NCBI RefSeq assembly: GCF_008831285.2
Contig: NC_045143.1
Span: 22,634,302-22,698,301, forward strand
DNA: 64,000 nucleotides
Direction of reading: 5' to 3'
Origin: Nymphaea colorata
Lineage: Eukaryota > Streptophyta > Magnoliopsida > Nymphaeales > Nymphaeaceae
Position 1 is the stretch's first letter, and the number at the start of each line of letters is the position of its first letter. The notes beneath the pieces were generated by a model. The model worked only from the letters and a program-made list of their open reading frames with translations. It had not been told where the DNA came from and did not search any database. Positions 31,969 to 44,883 of this stretch are shown here, in pieces. A program made the position numbers and the translations under genes.

Positions 31969-34900
31969 GCTAGAAAGACCGAACAAAGAGCGTCCTAGTT
32001 CCCAAGTCTCCTTGAGGGTTTCTGTCTGAAATTCAAAATCCTAAAAAATTAAACAATGAATCTACCCGGCCGGACAAACCCCAGCGCAAATTCCCTTAGG
32101 ACTGGAATACAGGTGCGGAAAACCCTTTCCCAATTCCTAGCTAGGGCCGAATCCTACTACAAAACACTACAGTGGGTTATAAGGCCTTACAAGCGCAAGC
32201 GATACAATTTGACTCTCACAACTCACTCAAGCAAACCATACAAACCACGACTAACGCGCAATCACACCCAACATAAAGCAAATAGGACGGTCGGCTCCTT
32301 GTGAACGTGTCTCGGGCAATAGGCCCTTGAGGTGCCACAGAGGGGAGCAAGGCCGAAGCCTGGGCTAAAGCAATAAAGGAATGAAACTAATATGCTTCCT
32401 AAATTAAAACAAACAACACCCTCCCACGACTACAAGGGGGATGAAAAACGAACCTGCCAAGGTGCTGCCTTGGCTGCGCGGACAGGCCACGGGGTGAAAA
32501 CCTATTCTCGGGCAACTCAGCTCACGGGCCGGCGTGAAGCGCGCGACCTGGGACAGTTGCCTGCTGTCCGAGATGGCTGGCGAGACGCTGGGACTGGGGC
32601 TGACTGCTGCTGCCGATGCAAGGCTGACGGGAGCTCGCTGTCGACAGATTTCTGCTGCTGCCGCTTCAGGTCAGAGAGACGAGCGTACGACCGAGTGAAG
32701 GCCTGCTGCTGCCGCGGCAGGATGACGGTGACGCGCGACCGACTGTCGCTTGCTGCTGAAGCCGATGGACGGGCGACGGACTGCCGCCGGAGATGCGCCT
32801 GCTTGCTGCGGACGCGGCCGAGGGGGGCGAGAGCCAAAAAGGCAATGCCTACCTGCCTGGCTGCTGGACGGGCTCGACCAAGGCTGTCGACGGGCAGAGG
32901 CCGTCGGCTGGAAGCTGGCCGAGGTGCTGGCGAAAACGCTTAGCGCAAGGCTAGCGCCGGCTGTGCCTGGTCCCTAACTAAGGCCGGCTAGCTTGGTGCG
33001 GCTGGGCTCTAAGGGACGGCTGGTCTCGGTGAGATGGGTTCAGGGCAGAGGTAAGCCGAGAGGTAAGAAGCTTAGGTGAGGTAGATAGGGGACCTAACTA
33101 CGAGTGAGGCCAAGTGGCTGGTTTCGGATTAGTGAGCCTAAGCTTGGGTCAAGGTCAATGAAGACCGGGAGAGAGATAGGGTCGACTAGAAGGTGGCTGC
33201 TACTAAACCAAGTTGATGGGTCCGAGTGAGAAGGTCAAGGGACATTCGAGGTGGGCTCGAGTCAACTAGGCTAGGTCGACTGGGTCAAGAGCTGGACCAA
33301 TTTACCTAAGTGAACTAGGTAAGGTTAAGTCAACTAAGACTAGGTCTAGTCAAGGTAAGTGGGTTGACCTAAGGGGTTAGGTGGCGCGTGAGGTAGCCTA
33401 GGTGGGTTCGGATAGGCTTGGCTGGTCGAGCCAAGTGGGGTGCGCCGGATCTATGCCACGAGGCTAGATCAAAGGCTGGAAGAGAATGCGAGGGGTAAAC
33501 CCTAGCGATAAGGAAAAGAAGGGAAGCCTTTTCCCTAAAACTTAGGAAAGGTGGCCTCGAGCTGGATGCGAGTGAGGATGGCAAGGGCGAGGTGGCGCTT
33601 GCTTTTCTCTCAAGCAGGGAGATGTTGACACGTGTAGCAGATGGAGGGTGGAGGTTTCATGCGATGTGAGGTGTCCTAAAGCTGGGGGAAAGGAAGGAGG
33701 ACGTATGCTAAATGTTGGGGACACTTCCTAAAGACGTGGAGAGAAGAGGGGGAAGAGGACTCGGTAAAGGCTCGCAATGAGGAGGTGGATGCGAGGAACG
33801 TGGGACACTTGGCAGGCGTGCAGCTGAGCTGGCAAGCAGGTGCTCGAGGTAGCTATGACGTGGCTGGGGAGATACACACGATGGAGACACGTGGCTGGAT
33901 GGACGATCACGTTTTCATGCGACTAAGGATGAGACTCAATCAAAAGCAAAAGAGAAAGTTAAGGAGAAAGACGGGGGACTCTCCTAAAGACTAGGGCCAC
34001 TAGTTCTCGAGCTAATCTCGAGTAGGACAGGTGGTGCGGACGTGGAGGAGCAATGGCGGACACCGGATTTAGCAGCGGCGACCGGAATTAGCCTCTTTTT
34101 CGGCGAGGTACCGATCTTCCAACCTAGCCGTCGGATTCCGCCCAAATTACACTATTTTGGAGCTTTTCTTCTGGCGACCCTTTTAAGCTAGTTCTTACTG
34201 TTTTTGCACGGCCAGATTCACAACTTTTTCAGATTTTTATATCTCTGGACCGAGAGTTCAAATGGAAGAACCCAGAGCTTAATTTCAATATTTTACGAAG
34301 CTCTTCCACCGAATGTATTTCTCTAGCGATCAATGATTAATCTAAGTGATCGCTTGGGTGATTAAGATCGAGTAAAAGGCTTCTCGGGCCGACTGAACCA
34401 GAGGTCTCAACTCTGATCTTGGGTACGCCAAGAACAGAATTGAACGTGGAGGATTCGGCCTGAGAATCTCCCTAGCTCGGTTCGTTATTCACGCAAGAAA
34501 TCGAATGAATCAAACAAATCAACGCGTCCCGTTGAAGCCGAGGTTCAGACCTGCGCCTTCAACCTTCCCTTTTTCTGAAATCAGACTTTCAACCCCTTCG
34601 TGTGCAAGGAGAAGGCTCTGATTATAGTTTTAATGAAAACCGGTAGGGGTACTTACGTGGTCAAGGGAGAATCCGCCGCCGTTGAGGAGGAGATCTACCC
34701 GAGCCGTGCCTTTGGTCCTTCGTCGAAGACGCCGGTGCTCCAAAGCTCTTCAATGGATGAGAAATCGCCACGGGCCAAGGGGGCGCGAGAGGGAGAAGAC
34801 GCCTGGTTCACTCCTCGGTGAAGAAGACGGGAGACAAGAGATTACGGGATTCCACAAAGGAAAATGGCAGACCTCGCAAGGAGGAGAGAGAGTACTCGAC

Positions 34901-35603
34901 TCCAAATGAACTTAATTTCATAAAACTTGATACATTACACATAGATCTAAAACTATTTATACATTCCTATGTGAGTTAGATCTACAATCCAGATCTTCAC
35001 TCTCTACCCAACCCAATTACAAAAGTGCGCCTGACACAACCCGCCAGGCTAGGTCCCTTATTCGATTTCCAAGGGCGACATGCCCAAAGCCTTTTTACAC
35101 AAAGCAAATGCGCCTAAGGAATTAAGTCTAGCTACGTAATGCATTAAACCAAACTAGACTGGGCCTAGCGCCCGACACTTAAACTAATTATGCTAGCCCT
35201 TGAGCTTGCTCAGCCCAAGGTGGGGACCTCAGGGGATCCGCCCTCACTTCGGGTTAAGAGTGTAAGGGTTCGGTCGGGTTTGACCGAACCATTTCCTAAG
35301 ACGTTAGTCCTAGGTCGCCTTCAAGGCTCATGCGGACTAGGCTCGATGGGTTTAATCTCTACGAACCTGATTTCTGGACCACAGTCACCCTGAGACTCTT
35401 GTAATTTAAGCACCATTGAAGACCCAGTTGCTCCTCCCGCTCCTGCCGCTGCAACCGTATCTGATGCTTCAATCTTCTTCTTGGGACTACTCTTGATGCA
35501 ATGCAATGACCGAGCCCATAAGTCGGAAGCCTTGCGCTTCCTCTGGCTAGGTTCGGCCAGCTCGGCCTCTGCTGGGTCCGGACCAAAAGGTAAGTCCGTA
35601 ACA
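31969..35603 (-). repeat. Element B 3' LTR (3635 bp, two losses)
   Basis: Starts TGTTACGGAC at 35603 and ends at TTTCTAGC where LTR E begins. A 219-bp segment present in the 5' LTR (43119-43337) is missing at 34050/34051; it carries the GTAAGT donor and the stretch upstream of it. TATA reads TATTTATA on the plus strand at 34954-34961. Hairpins and tail are present. Confidence 0.92.
34954..34961 (-). promoter_or_regulatory. LTR TATA box, element B 3' LTR
   Basis: TATAAATA on the minus strand in the family 3 context. Confidence 0.6.
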
Positions 35604-35617
35604 GATTCCCCATCCCT
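35604..35617 (-). other. Polypurine tract, element B
   Basis: AGGGATGGGGAATC before the 3' LTR; one T interrupts the purines compared with A and C. Confidence 0.88.
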
Positions 35618-35632
35618 ACCTTGCGCTTGTCC

Positions 35633-38600
35633 TCAAGCGCTAGAAGAGGGGAAACGGTGAACCACTGACCCGTATTCTTCCCAAGAAGTACCCCTGTCGG
35701 GTCCCTCCCACTCCACAAGAACTTCATGCCTCATCCTCCCTTGTCGTTGCCTATGTTTCAAAATGCGATAAGGGGTTGGTAGGCTATCTGGCACTTGCTC
35801 AATTAGCGTAGGTACATCCCCCACATGAGGCTTCAGTCGTGTAACATGGAAAACTGGGTGTACTTTAGCTGTTCTGGGGAGACCAAGCCTATACGCGGCC
35901 TTCCCCACTTTTTGGATTACCAGATATGGGCCATAGTATCTTGGCAATAGCTTGGAGTATGGCTGGCCCATTAGGGATTTCTGCTTAAGAGGCAGCCTCT
36001 TAAGCCAAACATAGTCCCCCACCGTAAATTCCCGATCCTGCCTTCCCTTGTCGTATACCTGCTTCATGCGGTTTTGTGCTTTGAGGATGTTCTGTCTTAG
36101 AGATTCTAAAACTTCTTCCCTCGTACGCAGCTCACAATCAACATTGTCATCTTCAGCTGTACCTCCCTCATATCTTCGAATTGACGGACGAGGAACACCG
36201 TAGACTCCCTCGTAAGGCGTCATGCCTGTAGACGAGTGATGACTCGTGTTGTAGGACCATTCTGCCCAAGGCAGATATTTGACCCAAGTCGTGGGTCGTT
36301 CACCCGCGAAGCACCGAAGGTAAGTCTCTAAGGATCGGTTGACGATCTCACTTTGCCCATCAGTTTGTGGGTGGTGGGCGGTACTGAAATTCAACGTCGT
36401 ACCCATGTTTTTCATATATTCATGCCAGAATGCGCTAAGAAATATGGAGTCTCTGTTGCAGACTACGGACTGTGGCATTCCATGCAGTTTACCGATGTAT
36501 TCATGGTAGACGTTGGCCACTAAGGGCCCTTGGTACAACCGTGGCAGAGGGGCGAAATGGCTGTACTTTGTGAGCCGATCCACAACAACTAGCATTGCCT
36601 CCTTTCCTTCTGATCGGGGCATTGCATCAATAAAATCCATTGTGATATTAGTCCACGGTTTTGTTGGTACCGGGAGAGGAATTAGGTGCCCTGGAGGCTT
36701 GATGGCCTCATATTTCTCTCTCTGGCACACTACACATTTCTTCACATAGGCCTGAACTTCGGCTTTAATCCCTCGCCACCAGAATTGGGCTTTTATGCGA
36801 CTTAGGGTCTTAGCGACCCCTTCATGACCTGCGGCTGGAGTGTCATGAAAATGATGCAGGAGTTCCTCATTAAGCCCAGAATTAGGTGGGACAACTGCTT
36901 TGTCCTTCCTATATAAAACTTCCCCTCTGACTGAGTAAAACGGAATGGATCCCGGATTTTGTTCCACTGAAGCTTTGATTAACCTTATGGATTGGTCGTC
37001 TTGCTGATCCTGGGCTAATCTGGTCCAGATGTCGGTTTCCACTACCGAGAGTGTCATCAATTGTTCAGTCAGGCGGGAAAGAGAATCTGCCGCCTTTTTG
37101 TCAGGCCCCTTTTTGTATTCAATCTCGAAGTCGTACCCGAAGAGTTTGGCAAGCCATCGCTGCTGCGTAGGGGTAGACACACGCTGCTTAAGCATGTATT
37201 TGAGAGTGTTCTGGTTAGTCCAGACAATAAACCTGCGTCCTATTAAATATGGACGCCATTTTTCCACCGCGATCACTATAGCAAGCAGTTCTTTTTCATA
37301 TGTGGAGAGAGGTTTTGCTCTGCTTGTTAACGCTTTGGACATATACGCGATGGGATGTCCTTCCTGTCCCAATACTGCTCCTACTCCCACTTCGCAAGCA
37401 TCTGTTTCAATCGTGAATGTTTTCGTGAAGTCTGGGAGTGTAAGGACGGGAGCTGACATGAGGGCTGCCTTCAGCTTCTCGAAAGCGACCCTGGACTTCT
37501 CATTCCACTGGAAAGCCCCTTTTTTGAGCATCTGCGTCAAGGGCTGTGCAATAAGTCCATAGCCTTGTATGAACCTTCTGTAGTATCCAGTGAGACCTAA
37601 GAAGCCTCTCAGACCCTTAAGGTACTTGGGCAGTGGCCATTTCTCCATGGCTATCAACTTTTCGGGGTCTGCCCGAACCCCATCTCTGGACATAATGTGT
37701 CCCAAATATCCAATCGAAGATTGTCCAAAACTACACTTGGACATCTTCGCAAAAAGGTTGTGCTCCTTCAAGATTCTCAATGTGATCCTCAGATGATGCT
37801 CGTGCTCTTTCTCACTCTTGTTGTAGATGAGAATGTCGTCGAAGAAAACCAGGATGAAGTCTCTAAGGTGCTCTCGAAACACATCGTTCATACACCGCTG
37901 AAAAGTAGCCGGTGCATTACTAAGACCGAAGGGCATTACTAGAAACTCATAGTGCCCGTCGTGTGTACGAAAAGCTGTCTTCAGTATGTCTTCATCATGC
38001 ATTCTGATCTGATGGTAGCCGGCTCTAAGATCTATTTTTGAAAAGATAGTGGTGCCGGCCAACTCATCCAACAACTCATCTATGACCGCTATCGGGTGTC
38101 GGTCCTTAACGGTCACCTCGTTTAAAGCTCTATAGTCGATGCAGAAGCGCCAAGTATTGTCTTTTTTCTTGACCAAAAGAACTGGTGAAGAAAAGGGACT
38201 ACTACTAGGGCGTATAATGCCGCTTTGGAGCATCTCCTTAACAAGGCGTTCTATCTCCGCCTTCTGACTGTACCCATACCTGTAAGGCCTGACATTTACA
38301 GGCTCTGCTCCCTGAGTGAGAATGATCCTATGATCATAAGCCCTCTTTGGTGGAAGGCCTGTTGGTTCTGCGAACACATCCGGGAACTCATCAAGTACAT
38401 TTTGAACCAAGGGAGGAATCGGCTCTTCTTTGTTTTCAGCCGATTCTGGTACATCCGTAGCAAGGGTAAGAACCCAACATGCTGGTTGCTCTTGTTGGAT
38501 GGACCTCAATGCAGTTTTAGGACTTGTGGAGCTAGCAAGTCCTTGAATCGTAATCGATTCTTCCTCTCCTTCTGGGATGAAGGTCATTGTGAAATTCTTC

Positions 38601-40480
38601 ACATCCCAGTGTATGTCTTTCCAGGTTAAAAACCACAGCATGCCTAGGATAAGATCCACTCCTTCAAGTGGGATGACAAGACAGTCCACTTTAAAGGATT
38701 TCTTCTTAACCGTTACATCCACGCTTTTGCCTTCGTGTTTGCATTTGATTTGGAGTCCCCCTCCCACAATTATTGTTTGTGGGTTGCTGTCCGTAAGGGC
38801 GACCTTGCACCTCTTGGCTGCTTCCTCGGTAAGGAAGTTGTTGGTGGCTCCATTATCAAGCAATATCAACACTTTTTGGCCATTGATTCGACCAAAAACG
38901 CGCATAGCGTTGGCTTTGTAAGGGTCTTGAATGGAATGGAGGGATTCGACTTCTTCGGTTTTATCCTCACTAGTCGAAGCTTCTCCTTTCTTCTCCTTAG
39001 GCTCGGCTTTCTGCTTGCCTCGCCTTCTAACTTGGACTTCCTCTTCTGATGAGGAGCTTGAACTCGAGGTAGAGGAATGTTCGCTTTCTGAACTTGAACT
39101 GTATTCTGAATTATCTACCACCACGATATTGTACAACGATTTGCACTGGTGGTTTTTCTCCCATTTGCCATCACACCAAAAACACAAGCCTTTTCGCTTG
39201 TATTCTTCTATCTGTTGGGGCGTGAGATAGCGTGTGGGATGATCACGGCCCTGCCTTAGGTTGGGCCTAGGATTATTCCCTCCTTTATAGGGCACCATCG
39301 CCCTCTCTCTGTTGCGAGAAGTAGAAGAAAAAGAGGGTCTTTTCTTCTGCTTATCCGTTTTTCGAGCCTTTCTATCTCGTCTTTCTCTTTTCTCTTCCTT
39401 CCTCTCTTCAATTCTTTCTTCGTACAAACGTGCCATTGCAAAACACTCTTCAAGGCTGTTGAAACGATGTATTTTCATTTCACGCTTGATGTCTCTTCTC
39501 AAACCGCCCTTGAAAGCTCCAATTAGAGCCTTTTTCGGCCATTGTACCATGCTCGCTAATCGTTCGAATTGTTCTTGATAAGCGGGTATGGATGTTGTTT
39601 GAGCTAAGTTCTTGAGATCCTCGTCGTAGTCAATAAACGTGGAATCTCCAAAGTGTAGTTGCAGACTTGCTTTGTACTGTTCCCAAGTAGGATTGGGCGT
39701 TTTATGCTCAAACCACAAGAAGTGGGTAGTAGCCTTGCCTTTCATGTTGGCTGTGGCAATTTCTATCCACTCATCTCTTGGGACATGATGGCACAAGAAG
39801 AAGCGCTCAGCCATGAACAACCATTCTCTAAGTTGTTCACCGTTGAATTTGGGAAAATCATACTTGACGGATGGTTTTCTCCTTTCTTCATGACGGAAAG
39901 CTTCTCTTTGGGGTCTTCTTGGACGAATGGGTGACTCGTCCTCACCTTCTGTGTCATCAAAAGTAAGATTCCGATATACCTGACTATACCGGGGTTCACG
40001 AGGTGTTCTGAGATACTCGCTAGTAGGCTCGGCCTGATTTCTGTTTGGAGGAGGCCGCATGATTCTGGCTCCTTCATGACTAGTCCCAACATGAGAGAGG
40101 TTGTTGGGATCCAACTCAGTATCGGTTTGATGGCCAGGTCCATCCATCAAACCTTTTCCTTTGTTCGGGCCCTGAGTAGCCCTCTCAACCACTTGAGGTT
40201 GTGATTGGTTAGCGGCTAGTTGTCTGAACATCGCCCTAACCTCTTCCATTTCTTTTTGGCGGTCTAGATTCTGTCGATCTTGATCTCTCTTTCAAAAGTG
40301 CTCCGCCTTGTTCATGTCACTTCTCATTTGCGCCACTTCTCGCTCTATGGTTAGAATTCGTTCCATAGCGAAGAGGGGCACTTGTCCTGCCTCGGCCGTA
40401 GGGGCCACTTCTTGCTGCCCCGCAATTACTTCCTCGATAATAGGCTCGTCCAGGTTGAATTGTTTCTTGGACTTCCCCAT
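35633..40480 (-). pseudogene. gag-pol polyprotein of element B (two stops, dead catalytic sites)
   Basis: Most nearly open polyprotein of the window. From MGKSKK at 40480 one TGA (40292-40294, CGA in other copies) breaks gag after AEHF. The next 1500+ codons are then open to TGA 35633-35635 (also CGA elsewhere), just before the PPT. All domains are present: gag, CFWC knuckle, DNGA protease, RT FFDDIL with consensus VMPFGL, RNase H, integrase, GPY and chromodomain (two residues, YM, missing in HRQRQG). Two catalytic aspartates are changed to Asn by G-to-A: RNase H TDQ to TNQ (37214-37216) and integrase CDRD to CNRD (36455-36457). Integrase and RNase H are therefore expected to be inactive even if the stops were read through. 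The TGA at 35633 also cuts off the LTR-encoded tail. Confidence 0.95.
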
Positions 40481-41019
40481 TTCGTGGAGTTGCGATCTAA
40501 GGCGCCAAGGCAACAGTTTGCTAGCTGAAATAAATCTAACTAAAAAATCCAAATTCTGACTAGGCTGCCACTCTCAAAGAAAACCTACTCTGTTTCTGCC
40601 TATGCTGCCACGCTGCCGCTGCCTCTGCTGCCGCGCGTGAGTCCGTAGGCAAGGGAGACGGGTTGGCCCGTCTACTGCCGCGCTACTCCTTAGCGCCTCG
40701 GCAGTCCCGCTTCGCTTTCGGCCGGGATCGTAGAGCCTAAATCGCCACACCCACCTGGTGTCTCGGTGACGAACCTCAAGCTTAGCTACCCTCGGGTGTA
40801 CAATACGTACAGCCCTACACTTGCGGAAGTCGAGCAAGCGAAGCCTCGTCTACGCGATGGAAATAGCGAAACCGTGAAGGCTGAAATCCTTGACACTGAC
40901 AACCGAGAATACCAAATCACCTTGTGGAAGACCAAGCTGAATTCTGTCGTCTGAACTGCCCTTTGAAGCTAAATCTTCGTGGGTCGGTGCTCAAATTGAC
41001 AGACAAAGTCCTCAAGGTG
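40481..41019 (-). other. Leader of element B
   Basis: PBS-to-gag leader. The AGACGGG/CCCGTCT hairpin is at 40656-40673. The CTTGCT/AGCAAG stem is partly broken in this copy. No gene. Confidence 0.6.
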
Positions 41020-41031
41020 GCTCTGATACCA
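41020..41031 (-). other. Primer-binding site, element B
   Basis: TGGTATCAGAGC on the minus strand, two bases from the 5' LTR. Confidence 0.95.
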
Positions 41032-41033
41032 AT

Positions 41034-44000
41034 TGTTAGGCACGATCCCGGTGGGGCTAGAAAGACCGAACCAAGAGCGTCCTAGTTCCCAAGTCTCCTT
41101 GAGGGTTTCTGTCTAAAATTCAAAATCCTAAAAAATTAAACAATGAATCTACCCGGCCGGACAAACCCCGACGCAAATTCCCTTAGGACTGGAATACAGG
41201 TGCGGAAAACCCTTTTCCAATTCCTGGCTAGGGCCGAATCCTACTACAAAACACTACAGTGGGTTATAAGGCCTTACAAGCGCAAGCGATACAATTTGAC
41301 TCTCACAGCTCACTCAAGCAAACCATACAAACCACGACTAACGCGCAATCACACCCAACGTAAAGCAAATAGGACGGTCGGCTCCTTGTGACCGTGTCTC
41401 GGGCAATAGGCCCTTGAGGTGCCACAGAGGGGAGCAAGGCCGAAGCCTGGGCTAAAGCAATAAAGGAATGAAACTAATATGCTTCCTAAATTAAAACAAA
41501 CAACACCCTCCCACGACTACAAGGGGGATGAAAAACGAACCTGCCAAGGTGCTGCCTTGGCTGCGCGGACAGGCCACGGGGTGAAAACCTATTCCCGGGC
41601 AACTCAGCTCACGGGCCGGCATGAAGCGCGCGACCTGGGACAGTCGCCTGCTGTCCGAGATGGCTGGCGAGACGCTGGGACTGGGGCTGACTGCTGCTGC
41701 CGATGCAAGGCTGACGGGAGCTCGCTGTCGACAGATTTCTGCTGCTGTCGCTTCAGGTCGGAGAGACGAGCGTACGACCGAGTGAAGGCCTGCTGCTGTC
41801 GCGGCAGGATGACGGTGACGCGCGACCGACTGTCGCTTGCTGCTGAAAGCCGATGGACGGGCTGCCGCCGGAGATGCGCCTGCTTGCTGCGGACGCGGCC
41901 GAGGGGGGCGAGAGCCAAAAAGGCAATGCCTACCTGCCTGGCTGCTGGACGGGCTCGGCCAAGGCTGTCGACAGGCAGAGGCCGTCGGCTGGAAGCTGGC
42001 CGAAAATGCTTAGCGCAAGGCTAGCACCGGCTATGCCTGGTCCCTAACTAAGGCCGGCTAGCTTGGTGTGGCTGGGCTCTAAGGGACGGCCGGTCTCGGT
42101 GAGATGGGTTCAGGGCAGAGGTAAGCCGAGAGGTAAGAAGCTTAGGTGAGGTAGATAGGGGACCCAACTACGAGTGAGGCTAAGTGGCTGGTTTCGGATT
42201 AGTGAGCCTAAGCTCGGGTCAAGGTCAATGAAGACCGGGAGAGAGATAGGGTCGACTAGAAGGTGGCTGCTACTGAACCAAGTTGATGGGTCCGAGTGAG
42301 AAGGTCAAGGGACACTCGAGGTGGGCTCGAGTCAACTAGGCTAGGTCGACTGGGTCAAGAGCTGGACCAATTTACCAAAGTGAACTAGGTAAGGTTAAGT
42401 CAACTAAGACTAGGTCTAGTCAAGGTAAGTGGGTTGACCTAAGGGGTTAGGTGGCGCGTGAGGTAGCCTAGGTGGGTTCGGATAGGCTTGGCTGGTCGAG
42501 CCAAGAGGGGTGCGCCGGATCTATGCCATGAGGCTAGATCAAAGGCTGGAAGAGAACGCGAGGGGTAACCCTAGCGATAAGGAAAAGAAGGGAAGCCTTT
42601 TCCTAAAACTTAGGAAAGGTGGCCTCGAGCTGGATGCGAGTGAGGATGGCAAGGGCGAGGTGGCGCTTGCTTTTCTCTCAAGCAGGGAGATGTTGACACG
42701 TGTAGCAGATGGAGGGTGGAGGTTTCATGCGATGTGAGGTGTCCTAAAGCTGGGGGAAAGGAAGGAGGACGTATGCTAAAGGTTGGGGACACTTCCTAAA
42801 GACGTGGAGAGAAGAGGGGGAAGAGGACTCGGTAAAGGCTCGCAATGAGGAGGTGGATGCGAGGAACGTGGGACTCTTGGCAGGCGTGCAGCTGAGCTGG
42901 AAAGCAGGTGCTCGAGGTAGCTATGACGTGGCTGGGGAGATACACACGATGGAGACACGTGGCTGGATGGACGATCATGTTTTCATGCGACTAAGGATGA
43001 GACTCAATCAAAAGCAAAAGAGAAAGTTAAGGAGAAAGACGGGGGACTCTCCTAAAGACTAGGGCCACTAGTTCTCGAGCTAATCTCGAGTAGGACAGGT
43101 GGTGCGGACGTGGAGGAGCTGCTGGACTGACTGGGTCGATGGTTGACACGTGGACACTTGGACGGAGGAGATGAAGAACCAGGAGACTTACCAGGATTTG
43201 GCTGGCGTTCACGGTGGAGTGCTCCAAGCTCGCCGGCGACCGGAATCCTCTTCTTCACTTCGACAGTCCGAACTACCCTTAATGAATTTTAACTAAAACA
43301 GGAAGGAGGAGGGCAGAACAGTCCTCGGCCTCAAGGGCAATGGCGGACGCCGGATTTAGCAGCGGCGACCGGAATTAGCCTCTTTTTCGGCGAGGTACCG
43401 ATCTTCCAACCTAGCCGTCAGATTCCGCCCAAATTACACTATTTTGGAGCTTTTCTTCGGGCGACCCTTTTAAGCTAGTTCTTACTGTTTTTCCACGGCC
43501 AGATTCACGACTTTTTCAGATTTTTATATCTCTGGACCGAGAGTTCAAATGGAAGAACCCAGAGCTTAATTTCAATATTTTACGAAGCTCTTCCACCGAA
43601 TGTATTTCTCTAGCGATCAATGATTAATCTAAGCGATCGCTTGGGTGATTAAGATCGAGTAAAAGGCTTGTCGGGCCGACTGAACCAGAGGACTCAACTC
43701 TGATCTTGGGTACGCCAAGAACAGAACTGAACGTGGAGGATTCGGCCTCAGAATCTCCCAAGCTCGGTTCGTTATTCACGCAAGAAATCGAATGAATCAA
43801 ACAAATGGACGCGTCCCGTTGAAGCCGAGGTTCAGACCTGCGCCTTCAACCTTCCCTTTTTCTGAAATCAGACTTTCAACCCCTTCGTGTGCAAGGAGAA
43901 GGCTCTGATTACAGTTTTAATGAAAACCGGTAGGGGTACTTACGTGGTCAAGGGAGAATCCGCCGCCGGTGAGGAGGAGATCCGCCCGAGCCGTGCCTTT

Positions 44001-44883
44001 GGGCCTTCGTCGAAGACGCCGGTGCTCCAAAGCTCTTCAATGGATGAGAAATCGCCACGGGTCAAGGGGGCGCGAGAGGGAGAAGACGCCTGGTTCACTC
44101 CTCGGTGAAGAAGACGGGAGACTAGAGATTACGGGATTCCACAAAGGAAAATGGCAGACCTCGCAAGGAGGAGAGAGAGTACTCGACTCCAAATGAACTT
44201 AATTTCATAAAACTTGATACATTACACATAGATCTAAAACTATTTATACATTCCTATGTGAGTTAGATCTATAATCCAGATCTTCACTCTCTACCCAACC
44301 CAATTACATAAGTGCGCCTGACACAACCCGCCAGGCTAGGTCCCTTATTCGATTTCCAAGGGCGACATGCCCAAAGCCTTTTTACACAAAGCAAATGCGC
44401 CTAAGGAATTAAGTCTAGCTACGTAATCCATTAAACCAAACTAGACTGGGCCTAGCGCCCAACACTTAAACTAATTATGCTAGCCCTTGAGCTTGCTCAG
44501 CCCAAGGTGGGGACCTCGTGAGGGGATCCGCCCTCACTTCGGGTTAAGAGTGTAAGGGTTCGGTCTGGTTTGACCGAACCATTTCCTAAGACGTTAGTCC
44601 TAGGTCGCCTTCAAGGCTCATGCGGACTAGGCTCGATGGGTTTAATCTCTACGAACCTGATTTCTGGACCACAGTCACCCTGAGACTCTTGTAATTTAAG
44701 CACCGTTGAAGACCCAGTTGCTCCTCCCGCTCCTCCCGCTCTGATGCTTCAATCTTCTTCTTGGGATTACTCTTGATGCAATGCAAAGACCGAGCCTATA
44801 AGTCGGAAGCCTTGCGCTTCCTCTGGCTAGGTTCGGCAAGCTCGGCCTCTGCTGGGTCCGAACCAGAAGGTAAGTTCGTAACA
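41034..44883 (-). repeat. Element B 5' LTR (3850 bp)
   Basis: TGTTACGAAC (44883) to CTAACA (41034). It retains the donor GTAAGT (plus strand ACTTACC near 43184) that the 3' LTR lost. TATA at 44241-44248. Small losses in the CAG-rich part near 41860 and 42003. The tail frame has a short deletion near 44741. Confidence 0.93.
44241..44248 (-). promoter_or_regulatory. LTR TATA box, element B 5' LTR
   Basis: TATAAATA on the minus strand; would drive element B transcription. Confidence 0.6.

Larger units (their letters stand above)
31969..44883 (-). mobile_element. Element B, family 3 retrotransposon
   Basis: 5' LTR 41034-44883, PBS 41020-41031, gag-pol 40480-35633, PPT 35617-35604, 3' LTR 35603-31969. 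Complete except for the last ~22 bp of the 3' LTR, cut off by LTR E. It sits in LTR X after GTAGGATT, about 200 bp before that LTR's end. The other flank is not visible, so no TSD can be checked. Confidence 0.92.

Noticed and set aside
37029-37562. Long frames opposite to pol (for example 177 codons here, and the same at 23281, 50375 and 59692)
   Set aside because: They recur antisense to RT/RNase H in every copy and follow from pol codon use; no recognisable domain.
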